Of a stretch of 64,000 nt of DNA, positions 21,130 to 31,762 are shown piece by piece. The position numbers and the translations under genes were made by a program. The notes beneath the pieces were generated by a model that saw only the letters and a list, made by a program, of their open reading frames with translations, searched no databases and was not told the origin of the DNA. Origin of the DNA: Cordylochernes scorpioides (Eukaryota > Arthropoda > Arachnida > Pseudoscorpiones > Chernetidae); the NCBI GenBank assembly GCA_030710605.1, contig CP092874.1:73163044-73227043 (forward strand), read 5' to 3'. Position 1 is the stretch's first letter, and each line of letters begins with the position of its first letter.

Positions 21130-22800
21130 CTGGAGGGAGGAGAAGAAACCACACACAGAGAGATTAGATTACACTGAGATAGGTAACAGTTCATACATAT
21201 GGCACAAAAATTGGATTCTAGGTATGTAAGGTTTTTTTTGTTGAACCAATATTTTTAAAAATCATGTTTCAACAAATAGTTTCAAGGCATAATTAAAAAT
21301 CAGGCCGATACCTAGCTACTTTCTGGTAGGTTTGATTAATGACAATGTGGTTGAGTGCCCAGACATGGAGAAGGTTTCAAGTTCAATCTGTTGTATGTAA
21401 TTCATGTAATTTTTACACAAGGGGATAAGAAACAAGTTTTCTTCTTATGGATGGAAGTCATTTAATGACACATGTTCAAAAGGAGTGCTGTCCTTGCAAA
21501 GATCTCCTGTATATCACTCTTCATTGTACTATTCCGAACCATACAAATTGACATCCATAGTAATAAATGCTCATGTGAGTGGATATTCCTTTTTAATTTT
21601 TATCCAAAAATTTCCTAAAAAAAAGTATAAAGAATTGAAAAAATAAAATCCCCATTTAGAATAGCATTTATATATTTATTAGATTGGAGCATTTATTGAT
21701 ATTTATTACTATGGTTTTGTAGGATTTGCAATAGCAAAAGTGAGATTGATATATAAAGGCACTTCTTTCTGTGCATTCAAAATGCATTGTTCAATGAATT
21801 TTTAAAAATAAGAAGTATGTGGCGCTTAGTAAAATTTCACTTTGTTACTATTTTATTCCAAATTAGTCAATGAAAATTATAAGAGGGAAGAGCAAGCATT
21901 AAGATTTGTGGAAGAGATTCCCATCAAATTATCAAAACTTCCCTATTGGGTCGGTCTATCAGATTCTCCATAGAGCTGCTCTGAAATATAGTACTAGTAT
22001 CTAGCTGTATTATACAACAAACACACCAGTATAACTGATAAGGCACAATTTGGATTATAGATTCAGTACTTTTGTCTGAAGATGGTAACAATGCTGTTAC
22101 CAAAACGTCACACATTATTTATTTATTAGGTCTTATTACCTTGTGCTTACACCAGTATAACCTTCAACACTTAGTGGAAAACTATAGGAAGCATCTAGAC
22201 TTATAGTAGACAAACTCGCCATTATTATTTTAGCAAATAAAGAGAAGTAAAATTGATGTCATTTAGTTTGCTCCACCTTTTACTGGATGGAACAAAAATA
22301 TTCATTCCTCATCATCCATTCGAGGGGTACTATTCATCATACTGAAACACAAGATATTAAGACCTAATTCAAATAAATTGTGTGATGTTTGGGTAACAGT
22401 ATTGTTACCATCAGACAAAATACTGAATGAGAATCTTGCATGTTTTTAAATAGTTTGTAGTAACCAGTGTTGTGTGGAAAAATAATTTCAGGAGCATATC
22501 TATAAATATTAATATTTCTTTTTCCTATTACATCTAGTATATCATATTTATTTTAGATGAAAAAGGCTTCTTTAAATGTCTCTTAAAATATATTTTTTTT
22601 TTATTATCTAGTATCTTTGTTTCTTTTAGATTAAAATTTTTGTGCCCAGTGCTTTTTTTTTTGTTTCTTCTTATCTGCTATCTTGTTTAAACATTTGATA
22701 ACAGTACCAGCTATTTAAAAACATGCTGTGATATTTTTCTCATTTAGTATGATGTTAGCAATACTATTACCAAAATGTCACACACACTATTTGGATAGTC
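21130..22800. other. Non-coding DNA with Penelope-type debris
   Basis: Degenerate copies of the hammerhead-type repeat lie near 22050-22145, 22375-22430 and 22740-22810. A Penelope protein remnant occupies about 22490-22660 (minus). Further tra2 exons encoding an RS domain could lie here but none could be recognised. Confidence 0.5.
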
Positions 22801-22807
22801 TTATTAC

Positions 22808-23155
22808 CATGTTTCTAACTCCGCCTTTGCTGGTCCCAACCCCGGATGAAAAAGGAGGAGGGGGAGCAGTAACAAGCTCACTAAAAAACCTGGGCTCAGC
22901 TGGCCTGGCTGATAGTACACTGTAAGGATTCCTAATCCAGGGATACAGGATGAGCAGCGGTTGTACTCATGTTAGGAGCAGCTGCACATGGCGTCTGTTC
23001 CTTATGTCAGAGGCGGCCATTTCTTTTGGAGCTAAGTCGGCCTGACACTGAGTAGTGCTCCCTGTCTTAATGACAAAGGCAGAAGCATTCTACTTCACCC
23101 AGTCATGATCTCAAGCTTTACAAGCTTGATACCCTAATATGATTAAGTGGAGATA
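22808..23155 (+). repeat. Dispersed retroposon, family R (copy 1)
   Basis: It begins AACTCCGCCTTTGCTGGTCC and ends in GGAGATAAGAAAGAAG. Other copies are at 24165-24395, 57265-57600, 57725-57905, 57905-58325 and 63125-63492. The CCCGGATGAAAAAGGAGGAG block resembles 3' ends of RTE-like LINEs as I recall them; that assignment is weak. Confidence 0.6.
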
Positions 23156-24164
23156 AGAAAGAAGACCATGTTTCTAATCTATAATCCAAATTGTGCGTAC
23201 CTTCCATTTCTTACTTATTTTCTTATATATGGCAGCATTACCCACAATAAAATCTAATAAATCCACAGCCCAATCCATTGTAAAGGCCTTAACATCTCTA
23301 GATAACTGCGTAACATGTGACTTTATTTTTGGTATTGCAGATAATGAATGCGATAATAAATTCTACTCAACCTGGCAAAGATTACATGGGTGTCTAGCAC
23401 AAGGCACAAACAAGAGCACAAAGAGCCTCACTTACCTCAAACAACAAAAAAAAAACAAAAGAGAAGGTGGGACCCCTAAACTTCCAGGAGTTGTCCCTCG
23501 TTTGGGTCATCCATCACTTCCATTTTATTTTTTGGGGGCTTTTCAACAACCCTCTACATTTACTCTTACAATAGAAAAATAATATTTCAGTATTTGGATG
23601 TAGTCACTTCAGCACTTGTATAACAATAAAACATCTCACTGGCAAACTAATCATTAAAACAATTCAGGGAGGAATGCTCAAAGTAATTCTAGATCTTTGC
23701 ATTTCCAACAGTCCTTTCTTCGTCACACTATAAAGAGGCCACAACTAAGCATTTTCACAAACCATTTGCATAATATCATCTTATTACCTAAGCTATTTTC
23801 AGGCCTTAGAGAAAAGTTAGTCAATGTATGCAAATAATGAGAGGTTTTATTTCTTCACATTTTAATATTTGAACGTTTGCAATTCTGCTTGCTAGAAATG
23901 GTTTGAATTTTGTGAGGCTCTCTACACCATTGTTTTTTTAATGTTCTACTTGTAAAATTTCCCCTGCAAAGAAAAAAAGAGATTTGTTAATTACCATAAG
24001 TAAATATAGGTGGGAGGGGTAATATATTAATGGCAACATTTCATAATGCTGTTTACAGGGGGGGGTCAGTTAAGATTGAACCAAGTATTGTAGTCAGTTT
24101 ATAATATGCTTTAATTCTACATCTGGTGCAGAATAATGGAATCAATAGAATCACCATAGCAGTG
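23156..24164. other. No recognised gene
   Basis: A 129-codon open frame at 23193-23582 has no recognisable domain and includes a poly-Lys run from an A-rich tract. I treat it as chance. A GGGGGG tract near 24060 borders the next retroposon copy. Confidence 0.5.
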
Positions 24165-24395
24165 AGACATATTGTACTCCATGTTAGGAGCAGCTGCACA
24201 TGGCGTCTTTTCCTCATGTCAGAGGCAGCCATTTCTTTTGGAGCTAAGTCTGCCTGCCACTGAGTAGTACTCACAGTCTTAACGACAAAGACATTCACTT
24301 CACCCAGTCATGATGGTTGTCAAATAGGCACCATCAAGGGTCACAACTTGATACCCTAATATGATTGAGTGGAGATAAGAAAGAAGTTGCAAAGC
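24165..24395 (+). repeat. Dispersed retroposon, family R (copy 2, 5' truncated)
   Basis: It matches the second half of the family from the ATGTTAGGAGCAGCTGCACA block to GGAGATAAGAAAGAAG. The apparent minus-strand open frame across it is the same one seen in every copy and is not evidence for a gene. Confidence 0.6.
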
Positions 24396-26924
24396 TGTAC
24401 AAAAAGGTGAGGAGCATAGAGGAAGGGAATTGAAAGCATATAGAATATAAATTCTCAGACCAGTATTAAGATGCAAGTGCTCAATGAACAGGATTCATTT
24501 ATTGGATGGCAGCCAGGCTGGGGTGGGTATTGCAGTAAAAGTTATATATTCTGAAGGTGATATCTGACAGGTTTTGGTCAGATCTTATTCCATATGAGTC
24601 AACTGGAGAGAAATACCAGACTTCAGGCTCAGTGAGGAGACAGCTATTTCAGCAAGGGAAGCTTGTGACAAAGAATGTGACTGCCGGATAAACCCTAGAG
24701 TTCCTAATAAAATGTGGTTAATAAAGAATTTCCTTACACTATATTGTAACATAGTAATTATTAATTTTATTACTTTTTTATTAACAGAGTGGTCATTTTT
24801 ATGTTTATATCTTGCGACTCTGTAAATTTCCCTCGTGGCTTATCTTTTGTTTACCATTCTTAGTTTTGTGCTTGCCTTGAATAAATTGTTGTCTCCTCCT
24901 GAAGTTTTTGTCTTCCCTAATTTTCCACGTGGCAATATATATATACGAGGCTGTTATAATCAGACTATTATAACATAGCAACGTGATTATAATATAAAAT
25001 GCTAAGGTCTTAAGACCTTATTGTTATAACAACCACAAGAGGAAGATCCTAATTGTACCTATCACATGGTTATAACAACATAGGTACTAAGTGAAGTTGT
25101 TAGAGTGCTGTTCAACTATCTTTAAAATTTCCCTAGATTTAAATGAATCATACATACAGTAGAACCTCCCTGTAAAGGGCACCTAATTGAAGAGCTAAAG
25201 TGTCCTTTAGGGAGAGGTGTCCTCTTATTGGAGAGTTGCTAAATTGTAAAAATGGTAATTTCGCAAATGTTTAATGCTTGCTGGGAGTAGCAGATTTAGG
25301 AATATGAGGAGGTACACCCTGTATTGTTCATTTAATGTGTGTGTATATATAATCTGGTCCTATTTTTGTGAAACAATAAGAATCTACATCAGGGTAGTAA
25401 AACATCTCTTGATCAGGCAACTGAACATTGCTGATATGAACCTTATATAACTGAACAAATATTAATATGGATTTTTTTTATATTTCAGAAGTATAGCCAC
25501 ACTTCAAGATATGAACCTGTAATATTTTGATCTTTGTAGCCAAATGTGCTATCCAATGCACCAAACCAATCATATTCTAAATTGGTCACAATCAAAAGAA
25601 GAAGAAGAGTAAATACGTAATGTACAAAAGTAGCATAAATAAATATATAGTATAAGTGGTGGTATGTACAAGTTTTATACTATCAAATACAGTATGTAAA
25701 TAGCTGGGGAAGTTGTGTGCTAAACCTAAAGGAATGGAGATCTATCAATGTGGTTACTTCAATAGTAGAGTTTACCTTCTTCCTCTCAGTATTTCCTCAC
25801 CAGCAACTTGACCTAAAAGATAGGGATACATCCTATTGGATATTTTTCAAATGGATGATAGGGCGAAGTTCATTTCTAAAGGCTTTCGTTTTTTTAAATG
25901 TTAGTTCTATGTGTGAAAAAATCACTCTTTAAAGTTACAAGAGCACACATACATTGCCTTTATCTGATTAACTTTGTTTTAAATGTGCCAACACCAGCTT
26001 TGGAAAATTTGGACAACAAAGTAAACCTTTAGCTCCAAACTATGTGCAGGGAAGTTTGTGAGGTTCCTGTATAGTAACTACAAAATTTGATAACAGTGAT
26101 ACTTACAACCATATTTGTCTTTAAAATGTGTAAAGGAAAATCTGTTTGAAATGGAACCCTAGAGTACTGCATAATCTGTTTAATTCAACACCTACTTCGA
26201 TTCAACTTTTTTTTTTCAAATCCCTATAAGGTTATTTTCTTTAGGCAGAAAAAGATACAAACCTGCTGTGGCCATTGGGTTCTTCATATTCAGAATAAGA
26301 TTCAATATTCTAAACACCCCCAAACAATTTTTCTTAGGTAAATATAGAGTAAAGTTGATAAGGCACATTATAGATTATAAAAATATATAGGTAACAAGAC
26401 CAAACCCAAATAAATAAAGTGTGTGAGGTTTCAGTAACATCAATGTTTTATTTATTTGGATTTGGTCTTATTACTTTGTTTTTATATAGTAAAGTTATAT
26501 AGTGGGATGTATGTGGAATTTGTGCACACCCTCTTGTATAAAGGGGAAAGCTGGTCAATTTTGGAGGAAATATTTTTTAAAAGTAAATAAAGATATATCT
26601 TCTGAGCTGGGACACAAGCCTCCTAAATACTGAACTTCTAAGAAAAATGTTGAAAACAAGTTTTAAGAGTATTTAGCTTTGTGTGGTCTCGGGTAGAACG
26701 GGACAACTCACTACAGAGCTGGCTAGCTGTCCCTACCAATCAGTTGTATTTTGAGGTAAAACACAAACAGTGCTCTGATAACACTCCTATAGAAGAAGCA
26801 TGAGACAATCAACAAATTCTGTAACTTACAGAGATAGTATCCATATGAATTCAGAATTGAGTCCACAAAAACATCCTACCTCATAAATAATGGACAGTCA
26901 ATGCTACCCTATATTATTCTTCTT
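24396..26924. other. No gene seen; minor repeat fragments
   Basis: Contains a pogo-like end at 25156-25240 (CAGTAGAACCTCCCTGTAAA) and a hammerhead-family fragment at 26340-26490 with an internal deletion of the core. The remainder is AT-rich and apparently unique. Confidence 0.5.
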
Positions 26925-27010
26925 TCTTATCTCCACTCAATCATATTAGGGTGTCAAGCTTGTAAAGCCTGAGACTTTTGTCGGGGGAAGAGTAGAGCTC
27001 ATCAATGGAT
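26925..27010 (-). repeat. Retroposon family R fragment
   Basis: The complement of the family tail, CTTTCTTATCTCCACTCAAT, with a short stretch beyond it. Most of the element is missing. Confidence 0.5.
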
Positions 27011-27594
27011 GAGTCAATACAGTCAATAATGTGTTTTGGGGTTGCAGGTTGAGAATTGCACTTAGTACACAGTGGGAAAACCTTGCAACCATTCTGTCAT
27101 TGTCCGTATATGACCAGACTTAAGTCTGGAAATCAAAGACTGTTGGGAGGACAAGTCCAAACCCCCAGTCTACCCTATAGTAATCCACCAAAGTGACACA
27201 ATTCTGTGGACAAAGGAAAATGGTGAATATATTATTCCACGCTAAGTCTACTTGTGGCAGCAAAAATAATTCTATTTCTAACCCTAAGGGTGCCATGGGA
27301 CAATATTAATTGCTTTTCAATTTTTTTTAATTGCTATGGTTAGTGCCTCTTTCTCACCCCCCTCCCTTTTATTTTTAGAAGTCGTGTGACAAAATAAAAT
27401 TAGAACCTTCAATGTTTATTTATCACTAATGTTTATTTTTAGCTTCAGTTTTAGCTTGTCCATTGAGGTGGGAACCACACTCCTATCTACTAGTTCCTAT
27501 TGAAGCTTGTGAAAATTTCTGATGATTCTATCCTTATGAACCCAAAGAATAAATTTTTGATTTAGAAGATGCTATTAATATCAATAAAGAAAGA
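27011..27594. other. No gene seen
   Basis: Apparently unique sequence with no domain, RNA or repeat I can identify. Confidence 0.5.
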
Positions 27595-28066
27595 AAATAA
27601 GACCTAATCCAAATAATTTGTTAGTGTGTGACGTTTCGGCAACAACATTGTCACCATCATCAGACAAAAGAATAAATGAGAAAAAATATTACAGCAAGTT
27701 CTTATATAGTCCTGTTATCAAGTGTTTAAACAAGATAACAGATAAGGAAAATAGTTTTTTAAGTCAACTTGAAATATTCTTCTTAGAATTAAAAGCGGAT
27801 ATATATATATTTTTTAATATAATTAAAGGCATATCTGTAAATATCATTTATATTTCCCCTTTCTACCATTCTATTAATTGAAGCACATGTCTTTTGGATG
27901 AAAAAGGCTTTTTTGAACTGCCTTTTGTAATATTTTTTTTCATAATCCAGTGTTCTTGGGTTTTCTAAATTGAATTTATTGTGTCCTGTGTTCCTTCTGT
28001 GTTCTACAAGAGCATAATTTTGAATTCTATCCCACTTCAGAGCATATTTATGGTTTTCCATCCTTT
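27595..28066 (-). mobile_element. Penelope-like element, 5'-truncated, left arm
   Basis: The minus strand encodes the last part of a GIY-YIG endonuclease region (NYALVEHRRNTGHNKFNLE, ending INRMVERGNINDIYRYAF), followed by a 3' region with a hammerhead-like motif (complement at 27630-27665). It is the inverted partner of 28072-29065. The arms meet at about 28066-28080 inside the coding region, so both copies are truncated at nearly the same 5' point. Confidence 0.75.
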
Positions 28067-28456
28067 CTTTTAATGTGGGACAGACATCCAGAACATTAAA
28101 AGAAAGGATGGAAAACCATAAATATGCTCTGAAGTGGGATAGAATTCAAAATTATGCTCTTGTAGAACACAGAAGGGACACGGGACACAATAAATTCAAT
28201 TTAGAAAACCCAAGAACACTGGATTATGAAAAAAATTATTACAAAAGACTGTTCAAAGAAGCCTTTTTCATCCAAAAGACATGTGCTTCAATTAATAGAA
28301 TGGAAGAAAGGGGAAATATAAATGATATTTACAGATATGCCTTTAATTATATTTAAAAAAATATATATATATATCCACTTTTAATTCTAAGAAGAATATT
28401 TCAAGTTGACTTAAAAAACTATTTTCCTTATCTGTTATCTTGTTTAAACACTTGAT

Positions 28457-28927
28457 AGTTGGTGTTGTAGTTCTTAGTTGGTGGAGCGATTTGTCTGGTT
28501 AATTCCGATAACGAACGAGACTAGCCTACTAAATAGACCCACGGTCCTTTGTACCGTGAGTGGGTCTTCTTAGAGGGACAGGCGGCTTTTAGCCGCACGA
28601 AACAGAGCAATAACAGATCTGTGATGCCCTTAGATGTCCGGGGCCGCACGCGCGCTACACTGAAGGAATCAGCATGTGTCTACCCTTGTCCGAAAGGACC
28701 GGGTAACCCTCTGAACCTCCTTCGTGATGGGGATAGGGGATTGTAATTATTCCCCTCGAACGAGGAATTCCCAGTAAGCGCGAGTCATCAGCTCGCGTTG
28801 ATTACGTCCCTGCCCTTTGTGCACACCGCCTGTCGCTACTACCGATTGAATGGTTTAGTGAGGTCTTTGGACTGGTTCATTATTGATCAGTTTCGGCTGT
28901 TATTTGAGCCGGGAAGATGATCAAACT
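28457..28927 (+). rRNA. 18S rRNA 3'-domain fragment (pseudogene)
   Basis: About 470 nt match the 3' major domain of eukaryotic 18S rRNA, with hallmark blocks TTAGTTGGTGGAGCGATTTG, GATGCCCTTAGATGTCCGGG, GAACGAGGAATTCCCAGTAA and CACACCGCC. Two bases are missing after CGAGACT, and several usually invariant positions differ, as expected for a non-functional copy. It is embedded in the right Penelope arm; the left arm gives the uninterrupted site near 27711-27724. The GAAACAGAGCAATAACAG and GGGAAGATGATCAAACT variants look arthropod-like to me. Confidence 0.9.
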
Positions 28928-28978
28928 CAGGACTATATAAGAACTTGCTGTAATATTTTTTCTCATTTATTCTTTTGT

Positions 28979-29013
28979 CTGATGATGGTGACAATGTTGT
29001 TGCCGAAACGTCA
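28979..29013 (+). ncRNA. Hammerhead-like ribozyme motif of the Penelope repeat
   Basis: CTGATGA, an 8-bp stem (GGTGACAA with TTGTTGCC), then GAAAC and GTC. A 3-bp stem I (TGT with ACA) flanks the core. Stem III is only AC with GT and no loop, which favours action as a dimer. One unpaired T separates the core from stem II. Penelope-like elements are known to carry minimal hammerheads. Confidence 0.55.
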
Positions 29014-29262
29014 CACACTAGCAAATTATTTGGATTAGGTCTTATTTTCTTTTATTATAATCTATAATCCAAATTGTGCTTTATCAATATCAATAAAGGT
29101 TAAATTGCAGTTTCTATAGCTCATATGCATCACCATGTATCAATGTTATAAACTTATTTTTTTTTTAGAATCCAATATTTTTCTCAAAAATTTAAATTAC
29201 AAATTCCTACTATTAAATTATGGATTTATGTTTTTGAAATGGTTTTTAATATATATATAATA

Positions 29263-29400
29263 CTAGACGGGTGACCCGGGCTTCGCCCCGGGATTGACCC
29301 GTGTGCATATCTACCCGAGTGATATATATTTAGATAAGATTTTTTTTATAATTGTTTGTATTAGCATTATCTATTTGTTTGCATCAGCATAATTTAATCT
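29263..29400 (-). mobile_element. Helitron-like 3' terminus
   Basis: Read on the minus strand, a GC-rich hairpin (CCCGGG arms within an ACGGGT/ACCCGT outer stem) is followed by CTAGT and AT-rich flank. A short hairpin just before CTRR is the defining 3' end of Helitrons. The 5' end and any Rep/helicase gene were not found; the right limit is arbitrary. Confidence 0.5.
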
Positions 29401-30397
29401 AATCTTTGATAGAGGGCGCTGTTCATGAGCTAAGTAGAATAATTTGAATATATAGTTTTAATAATTGATTTATATATTTTTTAAAAAGGAGTGGGAGAGA
29501 AGATTTACAGATACAAAATGCCTGTATTGCTAGCTACTTTGTTAGCACCTAGTTTCAAACTCCTCCCTTCTTCCTGCTCTAAACATATGCTGCTGAAGCT
29601 AGCTTACAATTTGAAAAAAGCCTTCTCAAAAAGAGTAAACTTCATCAGAAATAGAGAATGTAAAACATTCCAAATCTGGAAAACATATGACAAAATGATG
29701 GGAAAGTATTTTTACACATGATTCATCGAACTCTTTTGAATGCTTATATCATTTATATAAGATGTATATCTAATCTGACAATTTTATTGTGATAATTTTT
29801 TGAAAAATAAATTTTCAACATTATATAATTATTGGTTAAAAACAAAACCTTGGAAGATGGGTGTAACGGCCAGTTAACATTGGCACACAAGGCTTAATGC
29901 ATCACAAATATCTGAGCAAACGTCGCACACAATTATTTGATTCCTCCTGGATAATTTAGGGTCAACTTAGGCAGCTGTTAGTCACCAGCTTAAACAATGC
30001 GGTGACTTAGAGTAACATTCTGCTATTTGAGAATACAGAACAGGAAAAACATGCCTTTTGAAGATTGATCAGCTAAAATGCATACTAAATAGGGTCTAAA
30101 GATATTTAAGATAATGTTTTTAAATATCATTTTAGGCCTTTCTTTATTTTCTAAATTTATTCGCTTCTTCCTATTGCATTTATTCACTTTGATTAAAGTT
30201 GTATTAAAAGAATCATATGCGTCATAAGTTTCAAATTTTCATAACAGATTGTCTGTATTGTCTATATAAATAGTATTTGTAATAATTCCTTTGTTCAAAA
30301 ATGTAGTAATGAAATTTTGATCCATTACTAAGAGTTAATCATGAAAAAAGAAATAATAATAAAGTCCTAATGGTATCAATTCACATTATTAATTAAG
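29401..30397. other. No gene recognised; possibly Helitron interior
   Basis: A 76-codon open frame at 29491-29721 is basic and shows no known domain. The rest is AT-rich. Confidence 0.4.
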
Positions 30398-30690
30398 GGG
30401 GTCGATGCAAGGGTCAAAACCGTTAGTTTTCGACCACTATGACCCGGGATTGAATTCAGCATTGAGCACTTATTTTAAATAAAATAAAAAAATGTGCAAA
30501 TGGCCCATGATTCTTGGAAAAGTCCAACCCCACCAGCGAGTACAAGTAAACAAACGGGGCTCTGGTAAATTTGTAAGTGCAAAAGTCAAACTGCTTTTCA
30601 CATGTGTAGACATGTGGTGCACTGTAAAAAGCAGTCGCCAACTTCTACCCACCATGATTATCATGGCCTGTACCACATGTATGTACTAAG
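30398..30690 (+). repeat. SINE with tRNA-Glu-like head (full length)
   Basis: The head (30398-30465) has a B box-like block and a GTTTTCGACC stretch recalling tRNA-Glu(UUC). The body continues through TGCTTTTCACATGTGTAGAC to the palindromic CCATGATTATCATGG end. It is more diverged in the head than the copy at 63887. Confidence 0.65.
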
Positions 30691-30877
30691 GATAATGATT
30701 TTTAAAAAATTACTTACAATATATTACAACAGTACTGTCTAAATATTATTTTAACTATATATCTCCTAGAGAAAAATATCCACTAGCAGTGAATATTGTG
30801 ATGAACCAACTTTAATTCAACTAAATGCTCCAATCCCTTGGAATTAAAGAGGTTAGACGGTAAAGTTTTTTTTTTTT

Positions 30878-31035
30878 TGTTTATCCCTAGTACATGTGAC
30901 CATGATAATCATGGTGGGTAGTTAGCGACTTCTTTTACTGTAAGTGCACCACATGTCTACACATGTGAAAAGCAGTTCGAATTTGCACTTACAAATGTGC
31001 CAGTGCCCTGAGTTATGGAGCTCTGGCACATTTGT
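30878..31035 (-). repeat. SINE fragment (tRNA-Glu-like family)
   Basis: Body portion only, inverted relative to 30398-30690 and about 190 bp away, so the two could form a hairpin in transcripts. Confidence 0.6.
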
Positions 31036-31481
31036 AGGTGTATTAATAGTAAAGTATTGAGAGGATAAATTTGACTTTCAGAAAGTTTTTGGTAACAGAT
31101 CTCATCAAATGTTATACAAAAAATAAATAAAGGGCCATCAAAAGATACTGACATTTGCCTGTTGCAGCTTCCTACAAAGAAAATATGACAATACATTTTG
31201 TCCCCCAAAAATTGGGGGAGGGGGGAAGAGGCGTATCAGAAACCTATGCATTTCCTGTGATAAAGATGCATGCTTTGTTGCTGTAATGACCATATAGGTA
31301 TCCAAATTGTACCTATCATTAATTGAATATTTAAGTATACTTTAGTAAATTCCTTGTTAGCATGCATATTGAAGTTAGGCTTAGCAAGCCTTGGCACTTG
31401 GCACCAAAGTAGGGTTCACCTGTGGCAAGGTTCAAATAACCTAAATTAACCAAGGTATTGATACATTGGGCAACTTGTAGG
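31036..31481. other. No gene seen
   Basis: AT-rich sequence with a G-rich tract near 31215. No domain or repeat was recognised. Confidence 0.5.
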
Positions 31482-31762
31482 TACAGGCCATGATAATCAT
31501 GGTGGGTAGAAGTTGGCGACTGCTTTTACTGTAAGTGCACCACATGTCTACACATGTGAAAAGCAGTTTGACATTACACTTACAAATATGACGGAGACCC
31601 ATTTGGTTACTTGCACTTGCTGTTGGTTTGAACTTTTGCAAGAATCAGGGGCCATTGGAGCATTTTTTTTTATCAGAAAAAAAAAAGTCCAATGCGGGAA
31701 TTAAACCTGGGTCGTAGGGGTCGAAAACCAACGGTTTAGACCACCCTTCCACAGACCCCGTG
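31482..31762 (-). repeat. SINE with tRNA-Glu-like head (full length)
   Basis: Head at 31690-31762 (complement reads GGTTTTCGACCCCTACGACC and a GGTTTAATTCC B-box variant); body to GTACAGGCCATGATAATCAT. An A-rich tract of variable length lies between head and body. Confidence 0.65.

Larger units (their letters stand above)
28072..29065 (+). mobile_element. Penelope-like element, 5'-truncated, right arm with 18S insert
   Basis: The frame from 28075 reads GQTSRTLKERMENH and continues through the conserved EH and GH residues to NRMEERGNINDIYRYAF. This is the C-terminal side of the GIY-YIG nuclease that Penelope-like elements fuse to their RT. The RT itself is absent. The 3' region is interrupted by an 18S rRNA fragment at 28457-28927 and ends in the hammerhead-like motif at 28979-29013 and a GGATTAGGTCTTATTTTCTT terminus. 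Confidence 0.8.

Noticed and set aside
24053..24298. An 81-codon minus frame that looks conserved in several places
   Set aside because: Conservation reflects copies of the family R retroposon, not a gene.
28549..28746. A 65-codon plus frame
   Set aside because: It lies entirely inside the 18S rRNA fragment.
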